Part shown: positions 43,038-46,875 of the stretch, in pieces
How positions within the stretch are numbered: the stretch's first letter is position 1
Layout of the letters: each line of letters begins with the position of its first letter
DNA from: Gaiellales bacterium
GTDB taxonomy: Bacteria > Actinomycetota > Thermoleophilia > Gaiellales > JAICJC01
NCBI GenBank assembly: GCA_036403155.1
Contig: DASWRM010000032.1
Location: 1 to 46,875 of the forward strand
Length of the DNA stretch: 46,875 bases
Direction: 5' to 3'
Notes under the pieces: model-generated
What the model was told of the DNA's origin: nothing
What the model saw: the letters and a program-made list of their open reading frames with translations, nothing else
Database searches by the model: none
Program-made: the position numbers and the translations under genes

Positions 43038-43724
43038 TCAGCCGCGCAGGCGGTAGCCGACGCCGGTCAGCGTCTCGATCGACGTGCGCGGGACGCCGTG
43101 CTCCTCGAGCTTGTCGCGCAGGCGGCCCATGTGCGTGCGCAGCAGCTGCATCTCCTGGGCGTATCCCGGCCCCCATACCGCGCGCAGCAGCATCTTGTGG
43201 GTGAGCGGCCGCCCGTCGGCCAGCGCCAGCTCCTTCAGCAGGTCGAACTCGGTCGGCGTGAGGTGCACCTCGCTGCCGGCCGCCGTGACGATCCGGTGGG
43301 GGAGGTCGATCGAGAGCGCGCCGACGCTGACCACCTGCTCCCCCGACACGGCGCCCTCAGACCGCCGCAGCAGCGCACGGACGCGGGCGAGCAGCTCCCC
43401 GATGCCGAACGGCTTGGTCAGGTAGTCGTCCGCACCGGCGTCGAGCGCGCGGATCTTGTCGCCCTCCTCGCCGACGGCGGAGATCAGCAGGATCGGCGCG
43501 CGCAGCCAGTCGCGCAGCTGCCGCGACACGTCCGCCCCGTCGGCGTCGGGGAGCATCAGGTCGAGGATGACGAGGTCGGGGGGCGTGAGCGCCGCCTTCG
43601 TCAACGCGTCCGATGCGTCCGTCGCCGTGTCGACGGTGTAGCCGGCCTTGGCGAGCGTCACCTCGAGCGCGCGGCGGATCGGCCGTTCGTCGTCGACCAC
43701 GAGGATCCGCGTGCCGCCGCTCAT
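43038..43724 (-). CDS. kdpE: KdpE-like response regulator (OmpR/PhoB family)
   Basis: A 228-aa response regulator. The receiver domain has VVDDE (Asp11, Asp12), the phospho-acceptor in VILDLMLPDADG (Asp55) and LTKPFGIGEL (switch lysine). The C-terminal winged helix includes HLTPTEFDLLKELALADGRPLTHKMLLRAVWG and the recognition segment LRTHMGRLRDKLEE, with the GYRL end characteristic of KdpE. Start ATG 43724 overlaps the kinase stop by 4 nt. KdpE normally activates kdpFABC; those genes are not in the window. Confidence 0.93.
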   Translation of the reverse strand: MSGGTRILVVDDERPIRRALEVTLAKAGYTVDTATDASDALTKAALTPPDLVILDLMLPDADGADVSRQLRDWLRAPILLISAVGEEGDKIRALDAGADDYLTKPFGIGELLARVRALLRRSEGAVSGEQVVSVGALSIDLPHRIVTAAGSEVHLTPTEFDLLKELALADGRPLTHKMLLRAVWGPGYAQEMQLLRTHMGRLRDKLEEHGVPRTSIETLTGVGYRLRG

Positions 43725-45163
43725 CCCCCGCGGCCTCCGGGCACCGGCAGGTCGAGCGTGAAGCGGCTGCCCCCGCCCTCGCGCGGCTCGACCGACACCC
43801 TGCCGTCGTTCGCCTCGGCAAGCCCGCGGGCGATGGCCAGCCCGAGCCCGGAGCCCGGCGCGTCGCGCCGCGACGGCGACCGGTAGAACGGCTCGAAGAT
43901 GCGGTCCGCCTCCTCGGCCGCCACGCCCGGGCCGCGGTCCTCGACCGCGATGCAGACACGCGCGCCGGCGCGCCGCACGGTCACCGCCACCGGCTCGTCC
44001 GGCGGGGAGAACTTGGTTGCGTTCTCGAGCAGATTGACGAGCACGCGCTGCAGCTGGGGGGCGTCGCCGCGCACCAGCGGCAGCTCGCCGTCGAACGCGA
44101 GCCGCACCGCCCCGGCGCCCGGCATACGCCGTTCCAGCTCGTCGGCGGACGCCTCGACGAGCTCGCGCAGGTCGATCCAGTCGGCCCGTGTCGAGACGGC
44201 GCCGGCCTGCAGCTTCGAGAGGTCGAGGAGATTCTCGATCATCCGGTTCATGCGGTCGGTCTGCTCGGTGATCGTCTCGAGCAGCTCGCGGTCGTCGTCG
44301 TCGAGCCCGGCGTAGCGGAGGCCGCCGGCCGCCGTGGTGATCGCCATGAGCGGGGAGCGCAGGTCGTGCGAGACAGCGCGCAGGAGCGCGGTCTTGAGCT
44401 CGTCGGACCGCGAGAGCGCCTCGGCTTGCACCTGCTGGCGGAGGCGGTGCTCCCGCTCCTCGCCGAGTGCGATCAGTCCGGCCAGGCTGCGCCCGACGCG
44501 TTCGGATGCCGGCGTCTGAAGCGCCCCCGGCGGCGGTTCGATCATGCGCAGCTCGCCCATCCAGCGCCCGTTGAAGTCGAGCGGCAGCACCGACCCGCGG
44601 CGCTCGGGCGGCGACGGCCGGCCGCGGTGGATGACGCCGTCGGCCGCCCCCAGGGCACGGGCGGCCTGGCTGGCCAGCGTCGGCAGCACCGAGGCAAGGT
44701 CGTCGGCATCGGCCACGAGCGTCGCGAACGACTCGCTCAGGCGGGCCTCGGCGGCGCGGCGGGCGGCCTCGTCTCGCTCCCGCCGAGCGCGGGAGGCGAG
44801 GTTCGAGGTGACCAGCGCGGTGAGGATGAAGGCGGCGAGCGCGGCCCAGTCGCTCGACGAGTTGATCACCAGCGTATGGGCGGGCGGCAGGAAGAAGAAG
44901 TTGTACGCGAGCGCCGAGACGAGGCTCGTGGCGAGGCCCCACCAGAGGCCGTAGAGAGAGGAGATCCCGAGCACGCCGACCAGGTAGATCACGCCGGCCG
45001 CGTCGTAGGGAACGGTCGGCGTGACGAGGGCTGTCACCAGCGTCGAGAGCAGGACGAGCGCCGCCGCAGCAGCCGGCGCTGTGGCGTGGGAGGACAGCGA
45101 CCGCAGGAGCGTCGGGTGCGGCCGGCCGCGGGCTGCGGAACCGTCGCTCTGGGTCAGGGCCAT
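43721..45163 (-). CDS. kdpD: KdpD-like sensor histidine kinase lacking the N-terminal sensor half
   Basis: A 480-aa kinase beginning with the DUF4118 membrane region found in the middle of KdpD (about residues 30-130; LYGLWWGLATSLVSALAYNFFFLPP is its signature, shown here in part by LAYNFFFLPP), then a GAF-like linker, the HisKA box AVSHDLRSPL (His266) and the ATPase with NLLENATKFSP (N box), DRGPG and GSGLGLAIARG. The roughly 380-residue KdpD N-terminal part with Walker motifs and Usp domain is missing. The start ATG 45163 precedes the membrane region; upstream codons are arginine-rich and not homologous. Its stop overlaps kdpE. The truncated type occurs in other bacteria, so this need not be damage. 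Confidence 0.9.
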   Translation of the reverse strand: MALTQSDGSAARGRPHPTLLRSLSSHATAPAAAAALVLLSTLVTALVTPTVPYDAAGVIYLVGVLGISSLYGLWWGLATSLVSALAYNFFFLPPAHTLVINSSSDWAALAAFILTALVTSNLASRARRERDEAARRAAEARLSESFATLVADADDLASVLPTLASQAARALGAADGVIHRGRPSPPERRGSVLPLDFNGRWMGELRMIEPPPGALQTPASERVGRSLAGLIALGEEREHRLRQQVQAEALSRSDELKTALLRAVSHDLRSPLMAITTAAGGLRYAGLDDDDRELLETITEQTDRMNRMIENLLDLSKLQAGAVSTRADWIDLRELVEASADELERRMPGAGAVRLAFDGELPLVRGDAPQLQRVLVNLLENATKFSPPDEPVAVTVRRAGARVCIAVEDRGPGVAAEEADRIFEPFYRSPSRRDAPGSGLGLAIARGLAEANDGRVSVEPREGGGSRFTLDLPVPGGRGG

Positions 45164-45231
45164 GCGGCAGATTGTGGCAGGCCGCACGGCGGCGTGGAGC
45201 GCGGAGGCGGCTGCTACGGTGAGCCGGTCTC

Positions 45232-46647
45232 GTGACGCACCCCTCGGACCGCACGCACTACCGGCTGACGTTCGCGATCCTGGCGGTCGCCGGCGGCGCC
45301 TTCTCCCTGCTGCAGTCGCTTGTCGCCCCCGCCCTGCGCGACATCCAGCTCGACCTGCACACGAGCACCACCGGGGCGACGTGGATCCTGACCGCATACC
45401 TGCTGAGCGCCTCCGTCGCGACGCCCATCCTCGGCCGGCTGGGCGACATCTACGGCAAGAAGCGGATGCTCGTCGCGGCGCTGTGCGCGCTGGCCGTCGG
45501 GACGGTCATGTCGGCGGTGGCGCACACGATCGCGGTGATGATCGCGGGCCGCGTCGTGCAGGGCCTGGGCGGCGCCGTCTTCCCGCTTGCGTTCGGGATC
45601 ATCCGCGACGAGTTCCCGCCGCTGCGGGTTGCGACCGGCATCGCGACGATCTCGTCGATCCTCGGCATCGGCGGCGGGGCGGGCATCGTCCTGGCCGGGC
45701 CGATCATCGACCACCTCGGGTACCACTGGATCTTCTGGTTCCCGCTGCTCCCGGTCGTGATCGCGATCGTCGCCGCCGTCGTCATCATCCCCGAGTCGCC
45801 GGTGCGCGCGCCGGGCCGCATCAACTGGGTCGGGTCGCTGCTCCTGGCCGCCTGGCTGGTCGCACTGCTGATCGGCGTCAGCGAGGGCTCCGACTGGGGC
45901 TGGCGGTCGGACCGGGTGGTCGGGCTGTTCGCCGTCTCGGCGGTGCTGCTGGTCGTCTGGATCAGGGCTGAGGCCGCCGCCGCTCAGCCACTGGTGGACA
46001 TGCGCATGATGCGCCTCCGCGGCGTGTGGACGACCAACACCGCGGCCCTGCTGATCGGGTTCGGGATGTACAGCTCGTTCGTGCTGGTGCCGGAGTACGT
46101 GCAGATGCCGCCGTCGACCGGGTATGGCTTCGGTGCGAGCACGACCGAGGCGGGGCTCTTCCTGTTTCCGGCGACGCTCGCGATGCTCCTCGTCAGCCCC
46201 CTGGCCGGCAGGCTGTCGTCCACGGTCGGGTCGAAGGTCCCGCTCGTGCTCGGGGCGGCGGTGTCGGCGGCCGCCTTCGCGCTGCTCGCCGCGGAACGCA
46301 GCCGGCACTGGGAGGTCTACGCGGCGACCGCCCTGCTGGGGACGGGGATCGGCCTGGCGTTCGCGGCGATGGCGAACCTGATCGTCGAGGCGGTGCCGCG
46401 CGAGCAGACCGGCGTCGCGGGCGGCATGAACACGATCATGCGCACCATCGGCGGCGCGGTCGGTGCGCAGGTCTCCGCAAGCGTGGTCGCGGCATCGGCC
46501 GCGGCGTCGGGGCTGCCGGAGGCGGGGGGCTGGACGGACGCCTTCGCGCTGTGCTCGGTTGCGCTGGTGGGCGGGCTCGCGGTCGCCCTGGCCGTGCCTG
46601 GGCGTGCTCGGGCCGGCGTGGGCGAGCCGGCGCTCGACCAGACCTGA
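45232..46647 (+). CDS. MFS exporter (DHA2/EmrB-like)
   Basis: A 471-aa exporter of the drug:H+ antiporter type. ILTAYLLSASVATPILGRLGDIYGKKR is the motif A region (shown in part), GRVVQGLGGAVFPLAFGIIRDEFP is motif B, and LGIGGGAGIVLAGPIIDHLGYHWIFW is motif C, the exporter signature (all abbreviated). It starts at GTG 45232; no ribosome binding site stands at a suitable distance, and TACGGT about 11 bases upstream might be a -10 for a leaderless mRNA. Divergent from kdpD by 68 bp, so the potassium operon and this gene share a promoter region. Cargo unknown. Confidence 0.93.
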   Translation: MTHPSDRTHYRLTFAILAVAGGAFSLLQSLVAPALRDIQLDLHTSTTGATWILTAYLLSASVATPILGRLGDIYGKKRMLVAALCALAVGTVMSAVAHTIAVMIAGRVVQGLGGAVFPLAFGIIRDEFPPLRVATGIATISSILGIGGGAGIVLAGPIIDHLGYHWIFWFPLLPVVIAIVAAVVIIPESPVRAPGRINWVGSLLLAAWLVALLIGVSEGSDWGWRSDRVVGLFAVSAVLLVVWIRAEAAAAQPLVDMRMMRLRGVWTTNTAALLIGFGMYSSFVLVPEYVQMPPSTGYGFGASTTEAGLFLFPATLAMLLVSPLAGRLSSTVGSKVPLVLGAAVSAAAFALLAAERSRHWEVYAATALLGTGIGLAFAAMANLIVEAVPREQTGVAGGMNTIMRTIGGAVGAQVSASVVAASAAASGLPEAGGWTDAFALCSVALVGGLAVALAVPGRARAGVGEPALDQT

Positions 46648-46679
46648 GAGCCATGCGCGGCGGCCCACGAGGGCTCACG

Positions 46680-46875
46680 ATGGGCGCAACAGGGCTCGAA
46701 CCTGTGCTTCACCACTCAAGCGGGAGGCGGTTCGAGCCGATGACAGTCCCCATGGCAACCCTCGTAAAGCCGTTCTTTGCAGCGCATCTGGCCCGTCCCG
46801 TGGCCGGCATGATCGGACCCGACGCGGACGTCTACCTGGGCGTACTCGAGATGCAGGGCCTGCAGGTGACAAGTC
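46680..46875 (+). CDS. Open frame running off the window (3' partial, doubtful)
   Basis: From ATG 46680 the frame stays open to the end of the window (65 codons); ATG 46740, 12 bases after GGGAGG, is the better start. The product from there begins MTVPMATLVKPFFAAHLARP, with no recognised family. The first codons of the longer version (GATGLEPV) are what one gets by translating a tRNA 3' end backwards, so that part is not evidence of a protein. Confidence 0.3.
   Translation, partial: MGATGLEPVLHHSSGRRFEPMTVPMATLVKPFFAAHLARPVAGMIGPDADVYLGVLEMQGLQVTS
46681..46706 (-). other. tRNA 3'-end-like fragment, possible attachment site
   Basis: Read on the minus strand this is ACAGG-TTCGAGC-CCTGT-TGCGCCC-A: a perfect T-arm (5-bp stem, 7-base loop) followed by a 7-base acceptor strand and discriminator. 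The matching 5' acceptor strand (GGGCGCA) and an anticodon arm are not found on the adjoining side. A lone tRNA 3' end is the usual mark left by tyrosine-recombinase integration. Confidence 0.5.

Noticed and set aside
43038-45254. A fused kinase-regulator protein of 738 residues
   Set aside because: The N-terminal two thirds is a frame shadow of the kinase gene; the regulator starts at ATG 43724 with an ATGA overlap.

Overview
The window is 46.9 kb of very GC-rich bacterial chromosome, densely packed, with many GTG starts, 4-nt start/stop overlaps and several apparently leaderless genes. The gene set (SigK/RskA-type sigma and anti-sigma pair, ATP-type PEP carboxykinase, large-form SRP RNA next to dnaX-ybaB-recR, soluble-adenylyl-cyclase-like multidomain protein) points to an Actinomycetota, probably a deep lineage such as Thermoleophilia. 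That placement is inference. Gene content is mostly chromosomal housekeeping; possible accessory material is the low-GC-looking repeat protein gene (7390-11754) and the extreme right edge.

Layout. 1-5055: end of a PLP aminotransferase, a small cysteine-rich protein, a PDZ-Lon protease and rhomboid protease pair, an atypical SDR and a divergent agmatinase-family ureohydrolase. 5102-7280: malate dehydrogenase and citrate synthase, divergent. 7390-11754: a secreted 1454-aa protein with tandem repeats. 11758-18326 (minus): a tandem-cyclase/ATPase/TPR protein, an MFS transporter carrying a cyclic-nucleotide-binding domain, a free cyclic-nucleotide-binding protein and a GNAT, together a probable cAMP signalling cluster. 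18476-23821: pckA divergent from sdhA-sdhB-sdhE, where the third gene is a CCG-domain (HdrB-like) subunit instead of membrane anchors. 23850-28944: MFS transporter, an unusual structured intergenic element, RecQ, a frameshifted secreted nuclease gene, a small membrane protein and a phosphoesterase.

28953-32731: a minus-strand operon (ribbon-helix-helix protein, a 49-aa small ORF, DUF4097 protein) with a very good promoter whose transcript appears leaderless, divergent from an Asp23-GNAT-sigK-rskA operon. 32734-39790 (minus): SRP RNA, dnaX, ybaB, recR, PLP decarboxylase, lysC (with a likely internal start for a beta subunit), asd and a zinc-ribbon membrane protein. 39806-40415: a further cyclic-nucleotide-binding protein and tRNA-Ser(GGA). 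40511-45163 (minus): kdpD-like kinase, kdpE-like regulator, uspA and kup, a potassium module in which the usual KdpFABC pump genes are not adjacent and Kup takes their place. 45232-46647: an MFS exporter. The last 200 bases hold a tRNA 3'-end-like fragment and an open frame running off the window.

Most worth following up: the cyclase/effector cluster, the 11-bp-period repeats before usp-kup, the PHO-box-like element between pckA and sdhA, the RHH-small ORF-DUF4097 operon, and the folded element before recQ. No CRISPR array, complete insertion sequence or rRNA was seen.
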